Origin: Roseiarcus sp963709185
Lineage (GTDB): Bacteria; Pseudomonadota; Alphaproteobacteria; Rhizobiales; Beijerinckiaceae
Direction: 5' to 3'
DNA: 64,000 nt
Assembly: GCA_963709185.1 (NCBI GenBank)
Contig: CAVPVQ010000023.1
Location: 310,001 to 374,000 of the forward strand
Made by a program: the position numbers and the translations under genes. Below, piece by piece: positions 9,108-19,228 of this stretch. Under the pieces are notes generated by a model. That model did no database searches and was not told the DNA's origin. It worked only from the letters and a program-made list of their open reading frames with translations. The stretch's first letter is position 1; every line of letters begins with the position of its first letter.

Positions 9108-10393
9108 GGCGCCGCCTCCGGAACAGCGGCCGGCAGATACGGCTCGATCGCCTGCAACATCCGATCGACCGCGCCGGTCTGACCCTCGACCACATGGGCG
9201 GCGGCGCGCGCCATCGCGCGCAGTCGCGCGCCGTCGGCGAACAGCGCGGCCAGGGTCTGCGCCAGTTCCTGCGCATCGCGCACCAGCGCGGCGCCTCCCG
9301 CCGCATCGAGCAGCGCAAAGACGTCGGCGAAATTGGCGACATGCGGGCCGTGTAGAATGGCGCTCGCAAGTTTGGCGGGCTCGATCGGATTTTGACCGCC
9401 ATGCGGGGCGAAAGATTTGCCGACGAACACCACGCCGGCCAGACGGTAAAAAAGTCCGAGTTCGCCAATCGTGTCACAGATGTAGACGGCGGTCTCCGGG
9501 GCCGGCGACTCGCCTCGCGAGCGAAGCGCGCAATTGAGGCCAAGGCCCTGCAACTGCGCGGCGATCTCGGCGCCGCGCGAGGGATGGCGAGGGGCGATCA
9601 ACGTGAGAAGATCGGGAAAGGCGCGCGCCAGGATGCGATGCGCCTCACCGATCAGCGCTTCCTCGCCCGCATGCGTCGAAGCGGCGATCCAGACCTGTCG
9701 TCCGGAGAGCCGGCCCGACAGCAAGGCGAGCTCCCGCCGATCGGCGGGCGGCGGCGGCGCATCGTATTTCAAATTGCCGACGAGCCTGACGCGCGGCGCG
9801 CCGAGCAGCGTGAACCGCTCGCCGTCGTCCTTGCTCTGGGCAAGGCACAGCTCGATACGCTCCAGCAGCGCGCCGATGAAACGACGCAGTCGGCTCCAGC
9901 GTCGGAACGACCGCTCGCTCAGCCGCGCGTTGACGAGGATGATCGGCGTTCGCGTTCTTTCCGCCTCGATGATGAAATTGGGCCACAACTCGGATTCGGC
10001 GATCAGCGCGACATCGGGGCGCCAATGCGCGATGAAACGCCGCATGAACTGCGGCGCGTCCAACGGAACGAACTGATGGAAGGCGCCGGCCGGCAGGCGA
10101 TCGGCGAGCACCGCGGCAGAGGTGACCGTTCCCGTCGTGACAAGCACCTGGCGGCCGCTCTGCGTCAGCCTTTCAATCAACGGCAGCAAGGAGACCGCCT
10201 CGCCGACGCTCGCGCCATGCAGCCAGACCAGGACGCCGGCGGGCCGATCGATGCCCGGCTCGCCGCGCCGCTCGCCGATTCTCGCACCATCTTCCTTGCC
10301 GCGCGAAAGCCGCCAGGACAGCAGCGGCCCGGCGGCCGGCGCGAAGGCGCCGGTCGCGAGGCGGTAGGCGATGATCGAGACGGGCGATTTCAT
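9104..10393 (-). CDS. waaA: 3-deoxy-D-manno-octulosonic acid (Kdo) transferase
   Basis: A 429-residue GT30 glycosyltransferase that adds Kdo to lipid IVA at the cytoplasmic face of the inner membrane. An N-terminal hydrophobic anchor is followed by HGASVGEAVSLLPL with the catalytic Glu65. Then come ESELWPNFI, LVNARLSERS and, in the C-terminal domain, GKSFAPHGGQNPIEPA. It overlaps the DUF374 gene by 4 bases upstream and lpxK by 4 bases downstream, a translationally coupled set for lipid A-Kdo assembly. Confidence 0.95.
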   Translation of the reverse strand: MKSPVSIIAYRLATGAFAPAAGPLLSWRLSRGKEDGARIGERRGEPGIDRPAGVLVWLHGASVGEAVSLLPLIERLTQSGRQVLVTTGTVTSAAVLADRLPAGAFHQFVPLDAPQFMRRFIAHWRPDVALIAESELWPNFIIEAERTRTPIILVNARLSERSFRRWSRLRRFIGALLERIELCLAQSKDDGERFTLLGAPRVRLVGNLKYDAPPPPADRRELALLSGRLSGRQVWIAASTHAGEEALIGEAHRILARAFPDLLTLIAPRHPSRGAEIAAQLQGLGLNCALRSRGESPAPETAVYICDTIGELGLFYRLAGVVFVGKSFAPHGGQNPIEPAKLASAILHGPHVANFADVFALLDAAGGAALVRDAQELAQTLAALFADGARLRAMARAAAHVVEGQTGAVDRMLQAIEPYLPAAVPEAAP

Positions 10394-11106
10394 CCGCGCC
10401 TCAGGCCGGAGCCGGGATCGGCGGCGCCGACTTTGGCATAGGCTCGCGCGTGAACGGCGTCGAGCCCCGCTTCAACCGCTTTGCGCGCAACCTCCATCGC
10501 CTGCTCGTCGGCATCCCCTGCGACGTGGATCAGGTCGCCGACCACAATGGCGCCGCGTCCAAACGGCTTGCCAAGGCTGGCCCGATCCCACGAGTTGAAA
10601 TCAAACCGGCGGCTGGTGACGACCGCCGTCGGCGCAATCGGGCGCCCCGACAGCCGTGCAAGCAGCACAATGCCGGAGCCGGCGACGCGCGCGCGCTTGG
10701 GGACATCGGCGGTGATCGCCACCGAGGCGCCGCTCGACAGCGCGCGCAGCATTTCGCGCATCGCGGACACGCCCCCCTTGCGGCGCCTCGCGCCGGTGCT
10801 CGCGCCCGAGCCGCGAATCGGCGCGACGCCGAGCCGGCGCAGCGCGGCTGCATTGACGCCGCCATCGCCATGGCGAGAGATTAGCGCCGCCATCCGGGCG
10901 ATTGAACGCGGCCAAGCGAACGAAATCATGAAATGCTGACCATGCCACATCGCGACGATCAGCGGCGTCTGGCCGGCGATCGCGGCGTCGAGGTCCGCCG
11001 GCTCGACAACGAAGCGGTTGGTGCGGCGCACGAGCCGGATATAGGCGGCCAGCAGCAAGCCCAGCGTCTCCTGCACAAATTTCATCCGGCCGAGACGCTT
11101 CAGCAT
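10390..11106 (-). CDS. DUF374 lysophospholipid-acyltransferase-like protein
   Basis: About 238 residues, with LRLV-type N-terminal helix, WHGQHFMISFAWP (the HxxxxF-type acyltransferase block), SRHGDGG and RGSGASTGARRRKGG, then ADVPKRAR. This is the DUF374 group of LPLAT-fold acyltransferases, routinely found beside waaA in alphaproteobacteria. An acyl transfer role in envelope lipid synthesis is inferred. ATG 11106 is preferred because it lies 8 bases after the end of the DUF4170 reading frame and gives the family-like start MLKRLGR; an in-frame ATG at 11148 would overlap that gene. Confidence 0.8.
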   Translation of the reverse strand: MLKRLGRMKFVQETLGLLLAAYIRLVRRTNRFVVEPADLDAAIAGQTPLIVAMWHGQHFMISFAWPRSIARMAALISRHGDGGVNAAALRRLGVAPIRGSGASTGARRRKGGVSAMREMLRALSSGASVAITADVPKRARVAGSGIVLLARLSGRPIAPTAVVTSRRFDFNSWDRASLGKPFGRGAIVVGDLIHVAGDADEQAMEVARKAVEAGLDAVHARAYAKVGAADPGSGLRRG

Positions 11107-11113
11107 TTTGAGA

Positions 11114-11414
11114 TCAGGGACTCCGCCGCGCGAGGCCAGCCGGTTCAAGAAACCGGTGGAGATGCACGATGAAATAGCGCGTTTGCGCGCTATCGACAGA
11201 GGATTGCGCCTTGCCGCGCCACGCCCGCTCGGCGCTCGCGTAGTCGGGGAAAACGCCGACCACGTCGATCTTGGCGGGATCGCGAAATTCGGTCGAGTTC
11301 GAGGCTGGTCAGCTCGCCCCCGAACACGAGATGCAGCAATTGTCTGGATTCACGGGCGCCGGAGTCGCGGCTTCTCGATTGCTCGGCTCCGTCGGACGAG
11401 GCGGTCTGCGTCAT
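11114..11414 (-). pseudogene. DUF4170 protein gene, interrupted by one frameshift
   Basis: The ATG at 11414 follows an excellent AGGAG site. The first frame reads to HLVFGGELTSLELD, and after a break near 11292 a second frame continues with EFRDPAKIDVVGVFPDYASAERAW and then RYFIVHLHRFLEP. Joined, this gives about 99 residues of the small DUF4170 family, which occupies exactly this operon position (between the CysQ-like phosphatase and the acyltransferase) in many alphaproteobacteria. The span is 301 bases, one more than a multiple of three. Function unknown. The sharp conservation on both sides of the break argues for a sequence error or a very recent mutation. Confidence 0.75.
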
Positions 11415-11499
11415 GGTGATCTCCTCTGGCCGGCCGAAGGCGTCGTCATTCCACCTTCCGCAAGCGCCTCAACTGGGACAAGGTCGCGAACGACACTCT

Positions 11500-12321
11500 T
11501 CATGTGGACTTGCCCTCGACCGCGAGTCGGCCCGCCGCGACCAACGGCCCGACCAATTTCCGTGATGCGGCGAACAAGACGCCGCGACGCGTCTCCGTCT
11601 CATTATAGCGCAATGGAGCTCCCTCGGCCTCGACCAGCCATCCGCCGGCCTCTTCCACGATGAGGTCAACGGCGGCGATATCCCAGTCGTGCGCCTTTTC
11701 CGAACCGACGGCCAGATCGAGCGCACCGCTGGCGACCAGCGCCATGCGATAGGCGAGCGATGGGATTTTGGGCTGGGCGAGGAATGAAACCCCGGCGGCG
11801 CGAGCGATCGAATCCATCATTGATTTCGGGCCGGCGATGCGGCTGCCCGCCAATGTTTCGCGCTGAGAAACTTCGATCGTGTCGCCATTCAACGTCGAAC
11901 CGCGACCCCGCGCAGCCGCATAGGTCTCAGCGAGCGCCGGCGCGTGCACAACGCCGGCGATCGGACGGCCCGCGACAATCAACGCGACCGACACCGCCCA
12001 GCGCGGATCGCCCGCCAGGTATCCCCGCGTGCCGTCGATCGGATCGACGATGAGCACGCTTTGCTGGTTCAAGCGCTCGCGATCGTCTTCGGTCTCCTCA
12101 GACAGCCAGCCAGCGCCCGCGAAGACTTCGCCAAGGCGCGCACGCAGAAAGGCGTCCACCGCGACATCGGCCTCGGTGACCGGCGAGCCGCCCGCCTTGT
12201 AGTCGACGCGCGCGCTGGTGCGCTCTCCCAGCCGGAAGAACCTCAGCGCGATCTCGCCCGCCTCGCGCGCCGCGCCGATCAAATGATCGCGGGCGCCGGC
12301 CGCATCGACGCGCAGTGTCAT
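11500..12321 (-). CDS. inositol monophosphatase/CysQ-like 3'(2'),5'-bisphosphate nucleotidase family protein
   Basis: A 273-residue metal-dependent phosphatase with the family signatures SEETEDD, DPIDGTRGY and WDIAAVDLI in order, which form the Mg2+/Li+-sensitive active site. CysQ enzymes hydrolyse 3'-phosphoadenosine 5'-phosphate; inositol-1-phosphate is the alternative substrate and cannot be excluded. It is the first gene of the minus-strand run leading to waaA and lpxK. ATG 12321 was preferred to 12333 because the family begins at about this point. Confidence 0.85.
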   Translation of the reverse strand: MTLRVDAAGARDHLIGAAREAGEIALRFFRLGERTSARVDYKAGGSPVTEADVAVDAFLRARLGEVFAGAGWLSEETEDDRERLNQQSVLIVDPIDGTRGYLAGDPRWAVSVALIVAGRPIAGVVHAPALAETYAAARGRGSTLNGDTIEVSQRETLAGSRIAGPKSMMDSIARAAGVSFLAQPKIPSLAYRMALVASGALDLAVGSEKAHDWDIAAVDLIVEEAGGWLVEAEGAPLRYNETETRRGVLFAASRKLVGPLVAAGRLAVEGKST

Positions 12322-12427
12322 ACTTTCGCCCACAGCCGCAGTTCCGAACGAAGCCTTCCCGGCAACGCTTCGGCCATGCCTTAGCCGCGCCCGTCCGGGC
12401 GCGCAACTTTCGGCGATGCGCCGTCGG

Positions 12428-13069
12428 TCAGCGCCCTTGTGCGAAAATCAGGCGCGCCGCGAATGCGCTCATCAGTCCGGCAAAACCATAGTCGAAGGCG
12501 CGCATGGCGCGCGGATGGGCGCGCGCCGCTGCGATGAAACGGGCGGCGACAACGATCAGCGCCGAGCAGAACACCGCGCCGATGCACAGGAAATAAAGGC
12601 CGAGAAACAGGAATTTGCCGGCGGCGTTGGGGTCGCCGGCCTCGACGAACTGCGGCAGGAAGGTCACGAAAAAGATGATGATCTTCGGATTTGTCAGGTT
12701 GATGCCGAGCCCGGTCAGGAATGTCGAAAACGCGCCGCGCCGCGACTGGGGTGCCCCTTCAAGACGCAAGGCGGAGCCGTGCCGCAACGCCCCATAGGCA
12801 AGCCAGAGCAGATAGGCCGCGCCAACCAGCTTGACGACGGCGTAGGCCTGTGCGGATGCGGCGAGCAGCGCCGACAAACCGAGCGCCGCGGCGCACGCAT
12901 GGACCACCAGCCCGGCCAGCGCGCCGGCCAGCGCGGCGAAGCCGAAACGTCTGCCGCCGCTAAGCGTCTTCGACAGGAACAGCGCCATGTCTGGCCCCGG
13001 CGTCGCCGCCAGCAACAACCCGGCGGCGGTGTAGGCGAGGAGAACGGCTGGGGAAGGCAGGAAGCTCAA
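12428..13069 (-). CDS. LysE/RhtB-family amino acid exporter
   Basis: About 213 residues and six hydrophobic segments. The N-terminus reads SFLPSPAVLLAYTAAG, followed by the family hallmark ATPGPDMALFL; GINLTNPKIIIFFVTFLPQF follows in the middle. LysE proteins export amino acids or related small molecules from the cytoplasm. The start is a TTG at 13069 preceded by GGAG at a good distance; an ORF extending upstream to 13195 reads as arginine/proline-rich non-coding sequence and would overlap the neighbouring kinase. Substrate not predictable. Confidence 0.87.
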   Translation of the reverse strand: MSFLPSPAVLLAYTAAGLLLAATPGPDMALFLSKTLSGGRRFGFAALAGALAGLVVHACAAALGLSALLAASAQAYAVVKLVGAAYLLWLAYGALRHGSALRLEGAPQSRRGAFSTFLTGLGINLTNPKIIIFFVTFLPQFVEAGDPNAAGKFLFLGLYFLCIGAVFCSALIVVAARFIAAARAHPRAMRAFDYGFAGLMSAFAARLIFAQGR

Positions 13070-13103
13070 ACAAATCGCTCCAGGCGCAAGTCGCGGCGGT
13101 TTC

Positions 13104-14018
13104 TCACGTTTTGGCGAGCGCCGCCAAGGTCTGAGCGCGGGTCGGCAAGGGCGCCACGGCGCCATAGCCGCAGGTCGAGAGCGCCGCGGCGACATTGGCG
13201 AAGCGGGCCGCCAGGAAGGGATCGCCCGTCCTCAGGAACTCGGCAAGAAACGCGCCGTCGAAGGCGTCGCCGGCGCCGGTCGCATCGACCGCGTCCACGC
13301 GGATCGAAGCGACCCGTTCGCGCCGCAGCGGAGTCGCGACCAGCGCGCCTTCTCTGCCGAGCGTCAGCGCGACCACGCCCGCGCCGAGCCTGAGATAGAA
13401 GTCGACGATCGCGTCGGGCTGCTGGAGAGCCGTGAGCCTGCGGGCGTCGTCAAGGCCGGGCAATGCGATGTCGACGCTCTTCATCGCCTCGTGAATGACC
13501 GCCGTCGCGCGCTTCAGCGGCCAAAGCTTCAGGCGCAGGTTGGTGTCATAGGAGACCGCGACCTTGCGCGCCCGCGCGACGTCGATCGCCGCGAACACCG
13601 CGTCCGCCGCCGAGGACGAAATCGCCTGGCTGATCCCCGAAACATGCAGCGCGCGCGCCGCGCCGATATAGTCGGCGGGAATATCGGCCTCGGTCATCCG
13701 GCTGGCCGCCGAGCCGGCCCGCAGATAGGAAAATTCATGGCCCTCTGGGCCGTGCGTGACGAAATAGATGCCGGTATGCGCCGCGCCGTTGACGATCACC
13801 CGGCTCGCATCGACGCCCTCGGCCTGCCACAATTCGACGAGCGACCGCCCGAAACGATCGGCTCCAACCGCGGTAAAATAACCGGCCGAAGCGCCCGAGC
13901 GCGCCGCCGCGATCATCGCATTGGAGGTGTCGCCGCCGTAGCCGGGCCGGAACGGGGCGCCGTCGCTTGGCTGGTTGAGTTCGAACAAGGCTTCGCCGAT
14001 GGCGATGATCTCGGGCAT
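13104..14018 (-). CDS. kdgK: PfkB-family sugar kinase, probable 2-dehydro-3-deoxygluconokinase
   Basis: A 304-residue ribokinase-family enzyme. The N-terminal IIAIGEALFELNQ and GGDTSNAMIAAARSG match the substrate lid of KDG kinases, and the PfkB signature with catalytic Asp is DATGAGDAFDGAF. KDG kinase phosphorylates 2-keto-3-deoxygluconate to enter the Entner-Doudoroff route. ATG 14018 has GGAAAGAAG just upstream. It is divergent from the ytfQ-type transporter operon and shares with it a 300-base control region holding a palindrome at 14224. The kinase class is sure, KDG specificity is probable. Confidence 0.8.
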   Translation of the reverse strand: MPEIIAIGEALFELNQPSDGAPFRPGYGGDTSNAMIAAARSGASAGYFTAVGADRFGRSLVELWQAEGVDASRVIVNGAAHTGIYFVTHGPEGHEFSYLRAGSAASRMTEADIPADYIGAARALHVSGISQAISSSAADAVFAAIDVARARKVAVSYDTNLRLKLWPLKRATAVIHEAMKSVDIALPGLDDARRLTALQQPDAIVDFYLRLGAGVVALTLGREGALVATPLRRERVASIRVDAVDATGAGDAFDGAFLAEFLRTGDPFLAARFANVAAALSTCGYGAVAPLPTRAQTLAALAKT

Positions 14019-14223
14019 GGCTTCTTTCCGGCAGAACCCGGGCGCGCTTGTCAAGCGCGTTTCGATTCCTGAACGTCCAAAAGCATCGACCAACCTCGAG
14101 TCATGCCCGCGCAATCCCGGCTCGCGCCGGGCCTGACCGCCTCGGCGCGAGCGGCCCTATCGCGCGGCGGTCGCCAGCGACGTCTCGCCTTCGGCAGCGC
14201 GGGGCCGGTTGACGGCCATTTTG

Positions 14224-14237
14224 TAATAGTCATATTA
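14224..14237. promoter_or_regulatory. inverted repeat TAATA-N4-TATTA, putative operator
   Basis: A perfect 5-bp inverted repeat around GTCA, in an AT-rich patch that stands out from the GC-rich surroundings, 82 bases before ytfQ and about 205 bases before the divergent kdgK-like gene. It is a plausible site for the FadR-type regulator encoded downstream at 19229. Binding is inferred, not shown. Confidence 0.45.
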
Positions 14238-14318
14238 TGTGTCTAATAGAAATCGCGGTGAAACGCGGTCTGGGCTCGTTCGCACTGAGGCGGAGAGCTT
14301 CTCAATCGGGAGGACTTT

Positions 14319-15272
14319 ATGAACAGCATGAAATATCTGTTGGGCGCGGCGATCGGCGCCGCCGCATTGGTGGCCCTTTCCGCGTCGGCTTCGGCGCTGA
14401 CTGTCGGCTTTTCGCAGGTCGGACACGAGAGCGACTGGCGCACCGCCTTCTCCAAGAGCATGCAGGACGAAGCAAAGGCGGAGGGAATCGATCTCAAATT
14501 CTCCGACGCCAATCAGAAGGAAGAGGACCAGCTCAAGGCGGTGCGTTCCTTCATTTCGCAGAAAGTCGACGCAATCATCATCGCTCCGATCGTCGTCACC
14601 GGTTGGGATCAGGTGCTCAAGGAAGCGAAGGCCGCCAATATTCCGGTCTTCGTGGTCGATCGCGACGTCGACACCCAGGACAAGTCGCTGTTCGTCACCC
14701 GCATCGCGGCCGACTTCAATCTTGAAGGGCGCCTCGCCGGCGCATGGCTCGCGCAAGCGCTGAAGGGCAAGGGCGACATCGTCGAACTGCAAGGCACGGT
14801 CGGCTCCGCCGCGGCCGAATACCGCAAGTCCGGGTTCAACGCCGTCGAGGCGCTGTTTCCGGGGATCAAGACCGTCAAGTCGCAGAGCGGCGACTTCACG
14901 ACCCAGGGCGGCAAGGAAGTCATGGAAAGCTTCATCAAGGCCACCGATGGCCTGAAGGGCATCAAGGCGGTCTGGGCGCATAACGACAACATGTTGCTCG
15001 GCGCCATCCAGGCGATGAAGGAAGCCGGGTTGAAGCCGGGCAAGGACATCCTGACCATCTCGGTGGATGGCGTGCCGGATATTTTCAAGGCGATGATCGC
15101 GGGCGACGCCAATGCTTCGGTCGAACTGCGTTCGGATATCGGCCCGGACATCTATGCGGTCGTGAAAGCCTATCTCGGCGGCAAGAAGGACTGGCCGAAG
15201 TGGGTGGTGATCCCCAGCGATCTGCACACGATCGGCGACGCGGCCGAAATGCTTAAGAAGAAGGGCGGCTAA
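14319..15272 (+). CDS. ytfQ: sugar ABC transporter periplasmic-binding protein, YtfQ-like
   Basis: A 317-residue protein with a Sec signal peptide (MNSMKYLLGAAIGAAALVAL, cleavage after SASA). The mature N-terminus LTVGFSQVGHESDWR is close to YtfQ, the galactofuranose-binding protein of E. coli. DGVPDIFKAM and the type I periplasmic-binding fold (DAIIIAPIV, VVDRDVD) fit. GGGAGGA precedes the ATG. It heads the operon with ytfR-, ytfT- and yjfF-like genes in the same order as E. coli. Since sugar-acid genes flank it, the true ligand may be another furanose or sugar acid. Confidence 0.88.
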   Translation: MNSMKYLLGAAIGAAALVALSASASALTVGFSQVGHESDWRTAFSKSMQDEAKAEGIDLKFSDANQKEEDQLKAVRSFISQKVDAIIIAPIVVTGWDQVLKEAKAANIPVFVVDRDVDTQDKSLFVTRIAADFNLEGRLAGAWLAQALKGKGDIVELQGTVGSAAAEYRKSGFNAVEALFPGIKTVKSQSGDFTTQGGKEVMESFIKATDGLKGIKAVWAHNDNMLLGAIQAMKEAGLKPGKDILTISVDGVPDIFKAMIAGDANASVELRSDIGPDIYAVVKAYLGGKKDWPKWVVIPSDLHTIGDAAEMLKKKGG

Positions 15273-15285
15273 GCCTTCTCCTGGC

Positions 15286-15351
15286 GGTCGCAAATTCCTC
15301 CTGCGACCAACGAGCGGCGCCCAGCAGTCTCATTGCCTGGGCGCCGTTTGT
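15286..15351 (+). terminator. hairpins in the ytfQ-ytfR spacer, probable attenuator/mRNA stabiliser
   Basis: Two inverted repeats lie between the binding-protein gene and the ATPase gene: GGTCGCA/TGCGACC (15286-15308) and a perfect 10-bp stem CGGCGCCCAG/CTGGGCGCCG (15315-15346) followed by TTTGT. In ABC operons such hairpins after the binding-protein gene let it be made in excess over the membrane subunits. Partial termination or 3' protection is inferred. Confidence 0.55.
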
Positions 15352-15414
15352 ACGTGGAGGCCGCTTGAATCCGACACGACCGCACCCTAACAATGTTGAG
15401 AATGGGAGATTGGG

Positions 15415-16920
<1,506 letters not shown>

Positions 16921-16921
16921 A

Positions 16922-17959
16922 ATGGATCATCCCGGCAGCATCCGCGCGATCCCTCCCGTCAAGTTGTCGTTGGCCGAGCTGACCCGCCAGGCCTGGTTCT
17001 GGCCGACCTTGGCTTTGACGTTGATCTTCATCGTCGACGGGGTGGTGTCTCCGGGTTTCTTTTCGATCCGCATTGTGCAGGGCCGCCTCTTTGGAAGCCT
17101 GATCGACGTGCTCTATCGCGGCACGCCGATCGCATTGGTGGCGCTGGGCATGGCAGTGGTCATCGGCGCCAAAGGCATCGATTTGTCGGTCGGCGCCGTG
17201 GTCGCCATCGTCGGCGCGGTGATGACCAATCTGATCCACCGCGACATGTCGCCGCCGCTGATCCTCGCGCTGACGCTCGGCGCGGGGGCGCTGTGCGGAT
17301 TGTGGAACGGCTTCCTGGTCGCGATTCTCGAAATCCAGCCGATCATCGCGACCTTGATCCTGATGGTCGCGGGCCGGGGCATCGCGTTGCTGATCGACGA
17401 GGGCCTGATCGTCACCTTTCGCAGCGACTTCTTTTCGGCGATCAGCACCGGCGAGTTTCTCACCGTGCCGTCGCGCATCATCGTCGCCGCCGGCGCTTTC
17501 GGCCTGCTCTGGCTGCTGTTGCGTCGCACCGCGCTCGGTCTGTTCATCGAGTCGGTGGGCGGCAACGCCGCCGCGGCGGATCTGACCGGCATCGACGCCA
17601 GACTGGTCAAGATCGGAGCCTATACGCTGTCCGGGCTGTGCTCGGGCATTGCGGGCATGCTGATTTGCGCCGACATCCGCGGTTCGGACAGCAATAACGC
17701 CGGCCTGTTCATGGAGCTCGACGCGATCCTCGCCGTGGTGATCGGCGGCGGCTCGCTCGCCGGCGGCCGCTTCTATCTGGGATTGACCATCATCGGCGTC
17801 CTCGTCATCCAGGGCCTGACGACCTCGATCCTGGTGAGCGGGCTGCCGCCTCAATACAACATGATCGTCAAAGGGGTGGTGGTGCTGATCGTGCTGCTGT
17901 TGCAGTCGCGCCGGCTGCGCGAGAGCCTCGTGGGCGCGCTCCGGAGGAAGACGCGATGA
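16922..17959 (+). CDS. ytfT: sugar ABC transporter permease, YtfT-like
   Basis: A 345-residue BPD_transp_2-type permease with about eight to ten hydrophobic segments. Motifs include GMAVVIGAKGIDLSVGAVVAI, GLWNGFLVA and the cytoplasmic VGGNAAAADLTGID loop that docks with the ATPase. It forms the heterodimeric channel with the YjfF-like subunit. The ATG follows the ytfR stop directly and the end overlaps the next gene by 4 bases. Confidence 0.9.
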   Translation: MDHPGSIRAIPPVKLSLAELTRQAWFWPTLALTLIFIVDGVVSPGFFSIRIVQGRLFGSLIDVLYRGTPIALVALGMAVVIGAKGIDLSVGAVVAIVGAVMTNLIHRDMSPPLILALTLGAGALCGLWNGFLVAILEIQPIIATLILMVAGRGIALLIDEGLIVTFRSDFFSAISTGEFLTVPSRIIVAAGAFGLLWLLLRRTALGLFIESVGGNAAAADLTGIDARLVKIGAYTLSGLCSGIAGMLICADIRGSDSNNAGLFMELDAILAVVIGGGSLAGGRFYLGLTIIGVLVIQGLTTSILVSGLPPQYNMIVKGVVVLIVLLLQSRRLRESLVGALRRKTR

Positions 17960-18918
17960 GGGATCGATATCTTCCGCTCCTCGCGACGGTCACGGTGTTC
18001 GTCCTCGTTTACGCCGTCGGCGCATTCAGCTTCCGGTATTTCCTGTCGACCCACGTGCTCGGCGACCTGCTGACCGACAACGCTTTCATCATCATCGCTG
18101 CCATCGGGTCGACTTTCGTGATCCTTTCGGGCGGAATCGATCTGTCGGTCGGCTCGATGATCGGCTTTGTCGGGATCGTGATGGCGCGCCTCGACACGCT
18201 CGGTTGGCATCCCCTGGCGTCGGGGGCGTTGATGATCGCGTTCGGGGTCGGGTTCGGCGCGCTCCAGGGTCTGATCATCGATTCCTGCGAGATCCAACCT
18301 TTCATCATTACTCTGGCCGGCTTGTTTCTTCTGCGCGGCAGTTGCTTCATGGTCAGCTTGGATTCGATTCCGATCAAGCACCCGTTCGTTGACCTGTTTT
18401 CCGACTGGCATTTCGACATCGGCGACGGTGGCCGTCTTTCGAGTTCCGCACTGGTGATGCTGGCGGTGCTCGCCGCGGGAATCGTCATCGCCCACTTCAC
18501 CCGCTTCGGCGCCAATGTCTACGCGATTGGCGGCGACCAGGCGTCAGCGAGGCTGATGGGCGTGCCGATCCGTCGCACCACGGTGATGATCTACGCGCTA
18601 GCGGGGTTCTACAGCGCGCTGGGCGGCGTGATTTACGCCCTCTACACGGCTTCCGGCTATCCGTTGGCCGGGCTGGGCGACGAACTCATCGCGATCGCGG
18701 CGGTGGTGCTCGGAGGGACGCTGTTGACCGGCGGCGTGGGGTTGGTGCTCGGCACATTGTTCGGCGGCCTGATCCAGGGGCTGATCACCACGCTTGTCAA
18801 CTTCCAGGGCACGCTGACCAGTTGGTGGGCGACCATTTTTGTCGGGGCGCTGCTGTTCGTTTTCATCGTCGCCCAGCGCACGATCATGGGCTCGTTCATG
18901 GGGCGGCGCACGGTCTAG
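17956..18918 (+). CDS. yjfF: sugar ABC transporter permease, YjfF-like
   Basis: A 320-residue permease paralogous to the preceding one. It has FVILSGGIDLSVGSMIGFVG, a docking loop YAIGGDQASARLMGVP, and the YALYTASGYPLAG segment typical of YjfF. The ATG overlaps the ytfT-like stop (ATGA), so the two halves of the channel are translationally coupled. It completes the four-gene ytfQRT-yjfF set. About 310 bases without a gene follow before the regulator. Confidence 0.9.
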   Translation: MRDRYLPLLATVTVFVLVYAVGAFSFRYFLSTHVLGDLLTDNAFIIIAAIGSTFVILSGGIDLSVGSMIGFVGIVMARLDTLGWHPLASGALMIAFGVGFGALQGLIIDSCEIQPFIITLAGLFLLRGSCFMVSLDSIPIKHPFVDLFSDWHFDIGDGGRLSSSALVMLAVLAAGIVIAHFTRFGANVYAIGGDQASARLMGVPIRRTTVMIYALAGFYSALGGVIYALYTASGYPLAGLGDELIAIAAVVLGGTLLTGGVGLVLGTLFGGLIQGLITTLVNFQGTLTSWWATIFVGALLFVFIVAQRTIMGSFMGRRTV

Positions 18919-19228
18919 ACGCGGCGCGGCGTCAGGACCGCTCGGGTGGACCGAAGCGGCGGCGCGGCCAAGAGACGGGGTATAGGCGCGCCCCCATTGC
19001 CCGAGCGGGCGACGGCGTTTCGGGCGCCGAGTTGACTTTCGTCGTCGAAACCTATCGGCTTGTCTCCAATGAAGGAGGCGCGCCGATCGGCGCGGCGATG
19101 ACGCCGGGCTTCTGCGCGGTGTATCGACGTTCGATTTGCTCTTGTTCATCACGGCGCGACACACGATCAAAAGGTCGAGGATCCTCATGCGGCGTCCCGC
19201 ATGATTGCGCTCTTTGCGGAGTAAACTG
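18919..19228. other. 310-base spacer between yjfF-like gene and regulator
   Basis: No credible gene or RNA. A weak promoter-like TTGACT occurs near 19032 without a convincing -10 partner. The GGAG at 19218-19221 serves the TTG start of the regulator. Confidence 0.4.
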
